Part shown: positions 53,024-62,531 of the stretch, piece by piece | Layout: each line of letters starts with the position of its first letter | How positions within the stretch are numbered: the stretch's first letter is position 1 | Origin: Tahibacter soli | GTDB lineage: Bacteria > Pseudomonadota > Gammaproteobacteria > Xanthomonadales > Rhodanobacteraceae | Direction of reading: 5' to 3' | Assembly: GCF_025717065.2 (NCBI RefSeq) | Contig: NZ_JAOVZO020000018.1 | Coordinates: 124,001-188,000 of the forward strand | DNA: 64,000 nucleotides | The notes under the pieces: model-generated | Seen by the model: only the letters and a program-made list of their open reading frames with translations | Databases searched by the model: none | What the model was told of the DNA's origin: nothing | Program-made: the position numbers and the translations under genes

Positions 53024-53359
53024 ATGCTTGTCGCTCACCTTCTCAGAGCGCCAAACGTGCAAGCATCGAAGACCGAAGCATTCTGGCGTCGTCACGTTGA
53101 AGCGTGGCGATCGAGCGGCCTGACGCAGAAGCAATATGGCGCCAAGCTTGGTATCAATGCGTTGACGTTGGCGCATTGGAGCTACCTGCTCAAGCGCAAG
53201 TCGAGCACGCCTGGGCAAGCTCTGGTGCCGGTCCGCGTGGTCGGCAACACACTGCCGGCGACCATCGAGTTGCAGCATGGCGCCTGGCGTATCGCCGTGC
53301 CGGTCGGAACGGATCCACGCTGGCTCGCTGCATTGATCCGCGAGACCTTGGCATGTTGA
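53024..53359 (+). CDS. tnpA: IS66 TnpA accessory protein
   Basis: 111 aa. KTEAFWRRHVEAWRSSGLTQKQYGAKLGINALTLAHWSYLLK, spanning residues 17-58, is the helix-turn-helix of IS66 Orf1. The stop overlaps the start of tnpB (GCATGTTGA). Several bases upstream of the first ATG belong to the element end. Needed for transposition together with TnpB and TnpC in IS66 elements. Confidence 0.9.
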   Translation: MLVAHLLRAPNVQASKTEAFWRRHVEAWRSSGLTQKQYGAKLGINALTLAHWSYLLKRKSSTPGQALVPVRVVGNTLPATIELQHGAWRIAVPVGTDPRWLAALIRETLAC

Positions 53360-53691
53360 GCCCGACGTCATGGTGGATCGCGGTGGAGCCGATCGATCTG
53401 CGTCGTGGCATGGATGGCTTGTTGACGGCGATTGCGATGCAGTTCGGTCACGACGGACTCGCCGGTGGCGCGTACGTGTTCCGCAATCGCAGCGCCACGC
53501 GGATCAAGGTGATCTGCGCCGACGGCAGCGGCGTGTGGATGTGCGTGCGGCGCTTGCGCGAAGGCCGCTTCATCTGGCCGCGCAGCAGCGATCGCGTCTG
53601 CGAGATCGACGCGCAGTCGTTCGCGTGGTTATGCACGGGTGTGGACTGGCATCGATTGTGCGCAAAACCGCTGGCCGGCGCGCTGGTATAA
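53353..53691 (+). CDS. tnpB: IS66 TnpB accessory protein
   Basis: 112 aa, IS66 Orf2 family: WWIAVEPIDLRRGMDGLLTAI, YVFRNRSATRIKVICADGSGVWMCVRRLREGRFIWP across residues 40-76, and a C-terminal FAWLCTGVDW. The ATG at 53353 overlaps tnpA and gives the usual family length; longer frames upstream are shadows of tnpA. Confidence 0.93.
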   Translation: MLSPTSWWIAVEPIDLRRGMDGLLTAIAMQFGHDGLAGGAYVFRNRSATRIKVICADGSGVWMCVRRLREGRFIWPRSSDRVCEIDAQSFAWLCTGVDWHRLCAKPLAGALV

Positions 53692-53706
53692 CTTTACAAT
53701 CGGCGC

Positions 53707-55248
53707 ATGAGTGTTGATGCATCGACCAACGACGATCTGCAAACGCGGTTGCGCGAAGCGCTGGCTGCGTTGGCTGACCGCGATGCCCTCATTGCCCAGC
53801 GCGATGCACAGATTACCGAGATGGCAGCGGTCGGCGCTTACCGCGCCGCGCGCATCAAGGTTCTCGAAGCACAGATGGCGGCGATGAACCGCGCCCTGTA
53901 CGGCCGCCGTTCCGAACAACTCGACCCGGCCCAGCGGCAGCTGTTCGAGGAGTCGCTCGAAGAAGACATCGTCGCGATACAGACGGAGCTGGAGACGCTC
54001 AAGGAATCGCCGTCTGCACCGCGGCGCCAGCCCAAGCGCCTGCCGTTGCCGGAACACCTGCCGCGCGAGGAGGTTCGTCACGAGCCCGCCTCGTGCACGT
54101 GCACGCAGTGCGGCAACGCGCTGACGCCGATGGGCGAAGACGTCACCGAGCAGCTCGACTGCAAGCCGGCCGAGTTCTTCGTGCGCCGCCACATCTATCC
54201 GAAGTACGCGTGTCGCGCGTGCGAGACGGTGACGGCCGCTCCGAGCCAGGCGAGCGTGATCGAACGTGGCCGACCGGCGCCGGGCCTTCTGGCACACGTG
54301 CTGATCAGCAAGTACGCCGATCACCTGCCGCTGTATCGCCAGCAGCAGATCTACCAGCGCAGCGGCGTGGAACTGGCCCGTTCGACCCTGGCCGACTGGA
54401 CCGGTGCCGCCGGCGTCGCGCTGATGCCGCTGGTGTCTGCGATGAAGGCCGATCTGTTGCAGCGCCCGGTGATCCACGCGGACGAAACGCCGGTTGCGCT
54501 GCTCGATCCGGGCGCGGGCAAGACAGCACGTGCGTATCTGTTTGCCTACTGCGCCACGGACGGACCGCCGATCACGATCTTCGACTTCTGCACCAGTCGC
54601 AGCGGCGAACATGCCAAGAACTTCCTCGGCGCCTTCCGTGGCCATCTCGTCGTGGACGACTACGCGGGTTACAAAGCCCTTTTTGCAGAAAACATCACCG
54701 AAGTGGGCTGCTGGGCGCATATTCGCCGCCTGTTCTTCGAGTTGCATGCGGCGAAGGCCAGCGCGCACGCTGAACCGGCATTGCGCTACATCGCCGAGCT
54801 GTACCGGATCGAAGCCGAGATCAAAGGTCTGGATCCGCCCGAACGGCTTGCCCGACGACAACGCGATGCGCAACCGGTGCTCGATGCGTTCAAGCAATGG
54901 ATCGACAACCTGTTGTCTGCCGCTTCACCCAACAGCGGCCTCGCCAAAGCGCTCGCGCATACCCGCAAGCGCTGGCCGGCGCTCGTGCGCTACGTCGACA
55001 ACGCTTCGCTGCCCATCGACAACAACCCGGTCGAGCGTTCGATCCGGCCCATCGCCGTGGGTCGCAAGAACTGGCTGTTCGCAGGCTCCAAAGCCGCCGG
55101 CGAGCGTGCCGCCGCGATCATGAGCCTGATCGCCACCGCCAGGCAGAACGGCCATGAGCCTTACGCGTATCTCAAGGATGTGCTGACCCGCCTGCCGACA
55201 CATCCCGATCGGCGCGTCGCCGAACTTCTGCCGCACCGCTGGGGCTGA
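53707..55248 (+). CDS. tnpC: IS66 TnpC transposase
   Basis: 513 aa, full length for IS66. Domains in order: N-terminal leucine-rich coiled coil (ALADRDALIAQRDAQITEM), zinc-finger segment (CTCTQCGNALTPMGE and YPKYACRACE), and a DDE catalytic domain with VIHADETPVALL, VVDDYAGYKALF and the NNPVERSIRPIAVGRKNWLF signature containing the catalytic glutamate. No frameshift is seen, so the enzyme should be active. Confidence 0.95.
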   Translation: MSVDASTNDDLQTRLREALAALADRDALIAQRDAQITEMAAVGAYRAARIKVLEAQMAAMNRALYGRRSEQLDPAQRQLFEESLEEDIVAIQTELETLKESPSAPRRQPKRLPLPEHLPREEVRHEPASCTCTQCGNALTPMGEDVTEQLDCKPAEFFVRRHIYPKYACRACETVTAAPSQASVIERGRPAPGLLAHVLISKYADHLPLYRQQQIYQRSGVELARSTLADWTGAAGVALMPLVSAMKADLLQRPVIHADETPVALLDPGAGKTARAYLFAYCATDGPPITIFDFCTSRSGEHAKNFLGAFRGHLVVDDYAGYKALFAENITEVGCWAHIRRLFFELHAAKASAHAEPALRYIAELYRIEAEIKGLDPPERLARRQRDAQPVLDAFKQWIDNLLSAASPNSGLAKALAHTRKRWPALVRYVDNASLPIDNNPVERSIRPIAVGRKNWLFAGSKAAGERAAAIMSLIATARQNGHEPYAYLKDVLTRLPTHPDRRVAELLPHRWG

Positions 55249-56154
55249 CTATCGCGGCTGATGTGGTTGTGGGGAAGGTGGTGAGGCCGAGCGCTTACGC
55301 CAGTATCGCGACTGCGTGCCCTGCACTTGGCCGAGCCACGCACTCTCCGATAGACCCAGCCGCCGAACAATGCTCGGCAATGATCGGTCGATGGCGCCGG
55401 GTTTGCCACCGCGAATCATGCGTCCGGTTTCGTCGACAAGCTTCAAGTATTCCACTTCGCTGACGCCGCACGACGGGCCGCCTCCCGCGATCGGCTGCAG
55501 TGGTCGGTCGAGCGCTTTCGCTCGCTTGATTGCATCGAAGCGATGGCGGAACGACACGTTCTGCGCCGCTTCCGGCGTGTCGACCATGCGCGCTCTAAGC
55601 GGATTCAGATCGACATACGTCATTGCGCTCAGGACTGCCGAGTCGTCGAGCAGTGCCTGGCAACGGAACCGACCTTCCCAGAATCGACCTTTGCAGCCAT
55701 CTTCGGGGTTGGCCGCACGGGCGATCGATTCGTTCAGCGCTCGCATGAACCAGCTGAGGCTGCCGAGTCGCGATCGATACTCGGCGATTTGCGTTTCGTT
55801 CCCGACGCCGACGTCGATTCGCTGCTGCAGCGTCTCGCTGATGTCGTGCTTGCGTGGCGATACCGCAAACCAACGACGCAGGACGGTTTCCGCGTTCCAC
55901 TGCTGCGTACCCTCGGGATCGGTTCGTACGACCAGGTGAACGTGATTGCTCATCACGGCGTATGCGTAGACCGCTACGGCGAACTGCGCGGCCAAGGCGA
56001 CGATGCGTTCCTCGATCCACCGCTTGCGGTGTGAGAAGTCGCTGCCCGTCACCGGATCACGACCGCACAGCCACGCGCGACGAACGCAGCGCGAAACGAC
56101 GTGGTAGGTGCCGGCGACGTGGGCGTCAACGATATGCATGCGGGCGATCGTCAT
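55249..56154 (-). CDS. REP-associated (RAYT/Y1) tyrosine transposase, 3' end replaced by IS66
   Basis: 301 aa. A Y1 HUH transposase-like protein: GTYHVVSRCVRRAWLCG near residue 16, AYAVMSNHVHLVVRTDP carrying the HUH motif, FRCQALLDDSAVLSAMTYVDLNPLRA, and SEVEYLKLVDETGRMIRGGKPGAID, typical of TnpA_REP-like proteins. The last 16 or so codons lie inside the IS66 right terminal repeat, so the natural C-terminus is lost. The 5' end overlaps the local repeat (copy B), which suggests this protein mobilised that repeat. It may still be functional because the catalytic part is intact. Confidence 0.85.
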   Translation of the reverse strand: MTIARMHIVDAHVAGTYHVVSRCVRRAWLCGRDPVTGSDFSHRKRWIEERIVALAAQFAVAVYAYAVMSNHVHLVVRTDPEGTQQWNAETVLRRWFAVSPRKHDISETLQQRIDVGVGNETQIAEYRSRLGSLSWFMRALNESIARAANPEDGCKGRFWEGRFRCQALLDDSAVLSAMTYVDLNPLRARMVDTPEAAQNVSFRHRFDAIKRAKALDRPLQPIAGGGPSCGVSEVEYLKLVDETGRMIRGGKPGAIDRSLPSIVRRLGLSESAWLGQVQGTQSRYWRKRSASPPSPQPHQPR

Positions 56155-56247
56155 GCCTGCAGCGTGCCGTCACTCTGGCGGCGGTGCATCAGGTGATTGC
56201 CGCCGAGTTACGCAGGAATTTTCCGAACCTTGAGTGTCCAGAGTTGC
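56137..56247 (+). repeat. Dispersed repeat, copy B, at the RAYT start
   Basis: 111 bp beginning CATGCGGGCGATCGTCATGCC and ending CTTGAGTGTCCAGAGTTGC, with stem GGCGGC / GCCGCC inside. The first 18 bases are also the start of the RAYT coding sequence. It is almost identical to copy D (57547-57657). It lies directly before the IS5-family transposase. Confidence 0.82.
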
Positions 56248-56300
56248 CTTCCCGCATTGTCGTAGGTTCGTAGCCGCCGCCCTAGCGAGGTAAGCCACGC

Positions 56301-57320
56301 ATGATCAGCCTGTTCGCCGGAGAAGAACGCTCGGCCAAGCGCGACCGGCCGGGCGACCCGCTGCAAGTGTTGGATCGGCACATCGACTTCGCGGCGCTGG
56401 CCAAGGCGGTCGATGCAAAGCTGGTGATCGGCGATGCCGGTCGCGGCGGTCGTCCGCCGTATCCGACGGAGCTGATGATCCGGTTGCTGGTTGTGCAGAA
56501 CTTGTACAACTTGTCGGACGATGCGATGGAGTATCAGTTGCTGGATCGGGCGAGTTTCCAGCGCTTCGCCGGTCTTGAGCAAAGTGGTCGAGTGCCGGAT
56601 GCCAAGACGTTGTGGGTATGGCGCGAGCGGCTCAAGAAGCAGGATCTGATCGGCGATATCAGCGAAGCGGTGGGCCGGCAGCTTGCGCAGGCGGGATTCA
56701 TTGCGCGGGGTGGCCAGATCATCGACGCGAGCATCGTGACGGTGCCGATTCAGCGCAACCGGCGCGATGAGAACGAGGCGATCGGTCGCGGCGAGGTACC
56801 GCCGGACTGGAGCGAGGCCAAGCGCGAACAGAAGGATGTCGATGCGCGCTGGACGATCAAGCACGGCAAGAGCTACTACGGCTACAAGCTGCACGCGAAC
56901 ACGGATCGGCGCTGGGGCTTCATTCGCCGTATCGAGGTGACGAGCGCCTCGGTCAACGACACGACGGTGTTCGAGTCGATTCTGGATGCGACCAACACGA
57001 GTCGGGCGGTCTACGCGGATCGCGGCTATGCGAAGGCGGCGCGCGAACTCGCGCTACGTGAGGCGGGCTATCGAGATCGCATCCAGCGCAAGGGCCAGGC
57101 GGATAAACCGCTGAGCCAGGCCCAGCGGCGTCGCAACCGACGCATTGCGCGCCAGCGGGCGTTCGGCGAGCACCCGTTCGCGCGCTTGGCGCAGATGGGC
57201 GGCAAGTGCATCCGCACGATCGGTCTGGCACGAGCGCGGATGATGATCGCGTTGAAGGTGATCACGCACAACGTGATGCATCTGGCGAGGTTGCAGCACC
57301 GCGGAATCGTGCCCGTGTGA
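56301..57320 (+). CDS. IS5-family transposase
   Basis: 339 aa DDE transposase: GRPPYPTELMIRLLVVQNLYNLSDDAMEYQLLDRASFQRF (residues 50-89) is the N-terminal IS5 signature; catalytic aspartates are in GGQIIDASIV and VYADRGYAKAA; the glutamate lies in the C-terminal region. Length is usual and no break is seen. I could not find convincing terminal inverted repeats. The gene is bracketed by repeat copies B and C, so the IS may have inserted between or within repeat units. Confidence 0.92.
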   Translation: MISLFAGEERSAKRDRPGDPLQVLDRHIDFAALAKAVDAKLVIGDAGRGGRPPYPTELMIRLLVVQNLYNLSDDAMEYQLLDRASFQRFAGLEQSGRVPDAKTLWVWRERLKKQDLIGDISEAVGRQLAQAGFIARGGQIIDASIVTVPIQRNRRDENEAIGRGEVPPDWSEAKREQKDVDARWTIKHGKSYYGYKLHANTDRRWGFIRRIEVTSASVNDTTVFESILDATNTSRAVYADRGYAKAARELALREAGYRDRIQRKGQADKPLSQAQRRRNRRIARQRAFGEHPFARLAQMGGKCIRTIGLARARMMIALKVITHNVMHLARLQHRGIVPV

Positions 57321-57461
57321 GGGGCCGCCGCCGCCGCGATGCGGCGAGTGAGCGGCAATGATCTATGTAGCCGCACCCGGTCCAGCCTCATGAATCGTCG
57401 CTTCAGCGAGTTTGTGCTGTCGCGAAGGGGTTATTCGAGGTGCCCTTGAGGGGTATTGACC

Positions 57462-57657
57462 CCGTCACTCTGGCGGCGGCGCATTGGGCGATTGCCGCCG
57501 AGTTACGCAGGAATTTTCCGAAACTTGAGTGCCCAGAGTTGCGTCACATGCGGGCGATCGTCATGCCTCCAGCGTGATGTCGTTCGGGCGGCGACGCATC
57601 AGGCGATTGCTGTCGAGTTGCGTAGGAATTTTCAGAACCTTGAGTGTCCAGAGTTGC
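57462..57657 (+). repeat. Dispersed repeat, tandem copies C (partial) and D (full)
   Basis: Copy C (57462-57542) lacks the first 30 bases of the unit and begins CCGTCACTCTGGCGGCGG; copy D (57547-57657) is full length. Both end CTTGAGTG(C/T)CCAGAGTTGC. The remaining bases from 57321 to 57776 (the tail of the IS5 region and an AT-rich stretch) show no gene. Confidence 0.8.
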
Positions 57658-57776
57658 GGAAATATCTGCGCAGTGTAGAACGGCAATTCTGAGCGGAAAC
57701 CATATCCACTAGGTAGATTAAAATATGCAGATGCTTTCAATAATCAACCTCGACTTATGACCGTGCAGATTGGCGC

Positions 57777-58253
57777 CTACCTTTTTTTCTGAAATCCCAC
57801 GTTTAAAAACGCGAAGCCCTTGCATCTGACCCAGTCGTGATCGGCATAAACACCAGACAAGGTTTGTAGCATGTATTTCTTTTCATACAAAGAATTTGAA
57901 CTCCCAAATATGAATCCCATAAATTCGCCGGGCAAAACTCTATAGATGACATCAGCAAGCAGAAGAGAGTGCTCAACAAACATTTTTTCCAAGCTCGGAT
58001 AACCCGCATTAACGAGATCAAGATAGACACCGCTCAACTCTTCGTTGAAGCCTTCATCCTCTGACTCTTTCTCAATGAATTTCTTGTAGAAATCTCCAAA
58101 TTTTTCATTGACACAAGAACGACTAATATCCACCGAGAACGTCATTGCATACTCTAGTGGGATCCGTCTCCCAAACTCGTACGTATCAACCCCTACCAAA
58201 TTACTATCAACAACGACACCATCTATCTCGCACCTAATGGCTTCGATCATCAT
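57777..58253 (-). CDS. Putative immunity protein of the nucleotidyltransferase toxin tip
   Basis: 158 aa from the ATG at 58253 (the ATG at 58250 is also possible), preceded by GGGGAGGGAG. Not recognised as a family: MMIEAIRCEIDGVVVDSNL, then VDTYEFGRRIPLEYAMTFSV and an acidic helical centre (FIEKESEDEGFNEELSG). It starts 20 bases after the stop of the toxin tip on the same strand, the usual place of a cognate immunity gene. It is distinctly AT-rich compared with the RHS core upstream, as is normal for exchangeable tip and immunity modules. Confidence 0.68.
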   Translation of the reverse strand: MMIEAIRCEIDGVVVDSNLVGVDTYEFGRRIPLEYAMTFSVDISRSCVNEKFGDFYKKFIEKESEDEGFNEELSGVYLDLVNAGYPSLEKMFVEHSLLLADVIYRVLPGEFMGFIFGSSNSLYEKKYMLQTLSGVYADHDWVRCKGFAFLNVGFQKKR

Positions 58254-58272
58254 CACTCCCTCCCCGGCGGAC

Positions 58273-58656
58273 TTACTTCGACCCCCCGTCCGAGCCGAAC
58301 AACAAATACCCTGACGGTTTAAAGAAAGCACCTTTCTCGGAAACTGATAGGGATCTCCGTAGACCACTTCGCTGAAAGAAGTCCTGCGGCCTTCCTATCG
58401 GCCCGCTTGGCGGCTCGTTTCCGGTAGTTATCCTAATTCCTCTTTCCGAATTTAACACACCATTTTCATCGAATGCGTCGAGAATACTTTCCACTTGCCT
58501 GCGCTTCAGATTTGCATCGAAACCGATATCAAGATCACTGTCCGCTCTGTAGGCCCCCTCTCCAAAGAAGGAACGCACACGACTTCCGCCCAATACGACG
58601 GGAATATTCTTTCCGGATTTAAATGCGGCATCAAGCAAAGCACGCGCTTGCTTTTT
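58273..58656 (-). pseudogene. Nucleotidyltransferase-fold toxin tip in -1 frame relative to its RHS carrier
   Basis: About 127 residues. KKQARALLDAAFKSGKNI leads into VVLGGSRVRSFFGEG and YRADSDLDIGFDANL, the GS...DxD signature of nucleotidyltransferases with both metal-binding aspartates. The end has RPQDFFQRSGLRRSLSV and GAFFKPSGYLLFG, which I recall from RHS-linked nucleotidyltransferase toxins. The RHS frame passes into another frame at a run of six A (58652-58657 on the complement); one more A would fuse the tip in frame as GLEKKQARALL. An ATG at 58638 could allow separate synthesis. Confidence 0.72.
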
Positions 58657-61600
58657 TCGAGCCCAGGAATAGCGCTTGAAGCGTACTGGGCCTGTTCATC
58701 GACACTATCGAAAAGGAAGCTTTCCGAGCGATCGAGCTTGAAATCATTATCGGGATTAAGATCAAGCTTTCGCTGCAGCAAGATTTCCTGGCGAGCTGAC
58801 TCAAGAACGGAAAAGGCCTCGCTTCGCTCGACTGATCGCCTGACTGCATTCGCAACACTTTTCCCACCCGCACGAATCAGCCCTCCACCGCCTGCACCTA
58901 GCGACGCTACAGTTATGCCTGTGTCGGCGACCAAATTGCCCTGATCGAAGTAGTCACCACGCTTGCCAGCTTCGTCAATCGCCATGAAGCGATCGGCAGT
59001 CTTGTTGACCGCGTAGTCATACGGCCCTTGGTCATAGATTTCTCCGCCGGCACGCACTACACCGTCGACCGCGCTTCCGAGCCGATCCGTGGCTTCGTAG
59101 CCACTGGCCAGTCCGACTTGCTCTGCAACTGCCTGACCAAAAGTGGCCGCCGCAATAACTGGCCCGGCAACCAGACTCTCTGCAGTATCGGCAACGGCCA
59201 TTGCGCCGCCTGCAACACGCGCAGTGTTAGGCGAGATCGCCTGAAACGCACGCTCCTTCTCGGCGGCCGGCGCAAAATGGTAAGCCATCATGCGACACAC
59301 GAGTGGTGTCGCACAGCGGCCTGAGCGATCGACATAGACCGTCGGGTTTGCATACGCGTACAGGTACCGATGCAGGCTCGGCGGTTCCAGATCCGCACCG
59401 TGCGCCGGGTCTTCCGTCGCAAACCTCGCCACCGCCGGGTCGTAATACCGCGCCTTCGCGTAGTACAGCCCGCTTTCCGAGTCTTTGATGTACCCCGTGA
59501 ACCCCACCGGCTGCTCATCCATCGCCACCAGATTCGCATTCGCCTGATCCCGCAGCGGCGTGACGACCTGCCCGCTCGTCCCCTGCTGCGCAATCACCTC
59601 GCCCCACGCGTCATAGCGCGTTCTGGCGCTCACCGCCCCCTGCTGCGTCAACAACGCAATCGGGCTTCTCAGCGCATCGAGCAGATAGTGCCGCTGCTGC
59701 GGCGTCGTGCCCGCCTTCGTTTCGCCGATCAACTGCGTCGCGCTGTAGTGATATCGGCTCAACGTATTGCCGATCGCGTTCGTCTCCGCCAGCAGGCTCG
59801 TCTGGTCGTACTGGTACTTCGTCGTCTGCGTGCCCTGCGATTTCGCCAGCCGCATCCCCTGCGCGTCGTAGTCGAACGTCAGCGGTGCGTTCGCGCCTTC
59901 CTGCATCTGCGTCATGCGGTCGCGCGCGTCGTAGTCGTACGTGCGCAGAACTCCATTGCCCGTCTGCGTCTTGAGATTGCCGCTGTCGTCGTACGTCTGC
60001 ACGACGTTGACGTTCGCCACCGCGTCCGCGCGGCTCGTCAGCTGGTCTCGCGCGTTGTAGCCGAGGATCGAGTCGCTGACCGGCTGCCCGTTCGCCGTCG
60101 CCGTTTCGCGCGTGCGATTGCCGACTGCGTCGAGCACGTAGTTCGTCACGCGTTCCGGTTCGGTCACGCGGTCCAGGCGATCGGCATCGTCGTAGCGATA
60201 CGCCGTGATAGCCTCGCCGTTTGTCGTGCCGCCGTTCGTTTCCTTCTGCTCGATCCGGTTGCCGTTCAAGTCGTAGCGATACGCGTAGCTCGCGATCGTC
60301 TCGCCCGCCTTCGTATGCGCGATCGATTCGATGCGCCCCGCGTCGTCGTACGCGTATTCGCTCTTGCTGCCATCCGGCCGCGTTATCGATGCGAGCTTGC
60401 CGGCCTTCGTCTGCGTCTGTGCCGTCGTGCCCTGCCCCGGCACCGTGATCGCCGTGTTGCGGTTCAGATCGTCATAGCCCCACACCGTTTCCGCGCCGTC
60501 GTGGTCGACGAGGTGCGTGCGGTTGCCGACCGCGTCGTAGCGGTAGTCCACGCTGCGGCCGTAGGCATCGACTACGCGCTCGACCCGGTCGAACGCGTCG
60601 TAACGCCGCGTTTCCGTTCGCGTGTCGCCGCCGATCGTCTCGGCCACGCTCGTCACGTTCGCATTGCCGTCGTAGTGCCGCACCGTCTGCGACGCTTCGT
60701 TCGGGCCGGCACCGCTGTACGTCGTCGTCAGCGCGCGGTTGAGCGCGTCGTACGTCGTCGCAATCGTGCGACCGTTCGGCGTGTCGATCGACATCTGGTT
60801 TCCGTCGGCATCGTACTTCCACACATATGCCGCGCCGCCCGGATACGTCTTGCCCGCGAGCCGGTTGCGCGCGTCGTACGCGAACGTCGTGATTCGGTGG
60901 TTCGCGTCCTCGATCGACGTGCGGTTGTTCGCCGCGTCGTAGCCGTACGTCGTGACGTGATCGAGTGGATCTTCGACCGTCTTCAACCTTCCCGCATCGT
61001 CGTAGCCGAACAACCACGTCTTGCCGTTCGGCCGCTGCCGCTGCGTCGGCTGGCCGCTGCCGTTGTACGCGTGCGTCGTCGTCTCGCCGGCCAGCGTCTG
61101 CGTTTCGAGATACCGCCGCTTCGTGTACGTGTAGCTCGTCGTGCGCGCGTCGGCGTCGGTCGCCGTTTCGATATCGCCTTCGGGCGTATACGTCCACGAC
61201 GATTGCGCCTCAAGCGGCCGCGTCTCGCGCGTCTTGCGGTTCGCCTTGTCGTACACCGTGCGCGTTTCGCGGCCCAGCGCGTCGCGCAGCATCGTCACGT
61301 TGCCTTCCGCATCGCGCGTCAGCGTGTCGAGGATGCGCCCGTCGCGCGCGTGGCCGATCGCGCGGTTTTCCTTGTCGTACGCGGTGACGCTGAGCACACC
61401 GCGGCGGTCGACGTGCGTGAGCACGTTGCCGAGCGCGTCGTACGTCCAGCGCTGCTCGAAGTCGCCGTCCGGCGTCGTCGGATCGGTCTGCCGCTCGCGC
61501 TGATTCAGCGCGTTGACCGTGTAGGTCGTCGTCTGACCGCGGCCGTTGGTTTTGGCGACGACGTTGCCGACCTTGTCGTAGGTCGTGCGCGTGATCGCTG

Positions 61601-62381
61601 CTACGCCGTCGACATCGGGATACCCGGTCGATACGCGCCGGCCGAGCGTGTCGTACGTATGCGTCGTGACGAAGTGGCGCGGATCGGTCTGCGATTCGAG
61701 ATCGCCGTGGATGTTGTGCACCGTCACGATCGTGCGCGGCGTCGCGCCCGGCAGCGTCTGCGTGTGCGGGCGGTGCAGCGCGTCATACGTCTGCGTCGTG
61801 CGGCGGCCGTCGGCGTCGCGCTGCTGCGTGACGAGGCCGTCGCCGTCGAGCACGCGCTCTTCGACCAGACCGTCTTCGTCGTCGGTGCGCGTCAGGCGGT
61901 CGGCGCTGTCGTACGCATACGCCAGCACGCGACCGTTCGCGCGCCGTTCGCTCGTCTTGTTGTTGCGCCGGTCGTAGCCGAACACTACGCGCTGGCCCGC
62001 TTCGGGACCGAGCTGTTCGACGAGGTTGTTGCGCGCGTCGTAACGCAGCGTCGTGACGTTCGCGCGCGCGTCGGTGCGCGTGAGCACATTGCCGGCCGGA
62101 TCGTAGGTCTGGCGCCGCGTGCCGTCTTGCGCATCGGTCGTCGTGGTCGGACGACCCGCGTCGTCGTACGCGATGCGACGCACCTGCGTGCCCGAACCGC
62201 GCGGGTTCTCGCGCGTCTCCACGGTCTTCGCGTCGTTGCCGTCGTACTCGTCGCGTACGACGCGGCCCAGCGGCGCGGTCTCGACCGTCAGACGGTCGCG
62301 ATTGTCGAACGTGCGCGTCGTCGAACGGCCTTCGCCGTCGATTTCACGCAGGCGCGAAAAGCCAAAGCTCGCGCGTCGAGG
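58273..62381 (-). pseudogene. Second RHS gene: 5'-truncated, tip frameshifted
   Basis: Open on the minus strand from 62381 down to 58506 in the RHS frame. There is no credible start: the frame opens after a TGA, and RHS similarity begins near REIDGEGRSTTRTFDNRDRL at about 62350. From there it matches the C-terminal half of the large RHS protein almost residue for residue in order (TLAGETTTHAYNGSGQ, RYDAVGNRTHLVD, VTVPGQGTT, SGLYYAKARYYDPAVARF, NPTVYVDRSGRC). After the core comes a hydrophobic, alanine/glycine-rich pre-tip region and the nucleotidyltransferase tip in the -1 frame. It is a displaced orphan RHS module lacking signal peptide and N-terminal domains. Confidence 0.88.
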
Positions 62382-62414
62382 TCAATACAAGTCTCGCTAT
62401 GGTCGTCGCAGTTT

Positions 62415-62487
62415 AGCCCCGTGCTCGGCCGGTCAAGGACTGTGCAAGTTCGCTGCGCGAATCCTTGACCGGCCTGCGCGCGGGGCT
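62415..62487. repeat. Long imperfect inverted repeat (cruciform-like)
   Basis: Outer arms AGCCCCG / CGGGGCT, inner arms GGCCGGTCAAGGA / TCCTTGACCGGCC, and an apical TTCGC-TGC-GCGAA hairpin. The 73-bp structure lies at the broken 5' end of the RHS fragment and upstream of symE. It could be a terminator, a recombination site or the end of a mobile unit; I find no integron attC core motifs. Confidence 0.65.
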
Positions 62488-62531
62488 CTGAAAGGTCGCC
62501 CACAGCGATCTATCGCCAGCAAGGGCAGAGC

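Larger units (their letters stand above)
52978..55298 (+). mobile_element. IS66-family insertion sequence
   Basis: The element carries the three IS66 genes in order. The left end begins GTAAGCGTCCGGCGCCGCC at 52978 and the right end is the complement of GTAAGCGCTCGGCCTCACC ending at 55298; 14 of 19 bases agree and both start with the IS66 hallmark GTAAGCG. The 8 bases outside (ACTTCATC left, GCCAGTAT right) do not match, so there is no target-site duplication. The left end cuts the toxin remnant and the right end lies inside the RAYT gene's 3' end. Confidence 0.87.

Noticed and set aside
56250-57460. Clear terminal inverted repeats for the IS5-family element
   Set aside because: I compared both flanks and found no convincing matching ends, so only the transposase gene is reported.
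57456-57692. A 78-codon + strand frame across repeat copies C and D
   Set aside because: It is formed by the repeated non-coding unit; there is no start signal and no similarity beyond the repeat itself.
62415-62487. Integron attC site
   Set aside because: The inverted repeat lacks the RYYYAAC/GTTRRRY core sites, and no integrase gene is seen.
62288-62503. A 71-codon minus-strand frame upstream of the RHS fragment
   Set aside because: It crosses the junction and the inverted repeat in a frame different from RHS; no ribosome-binding site.
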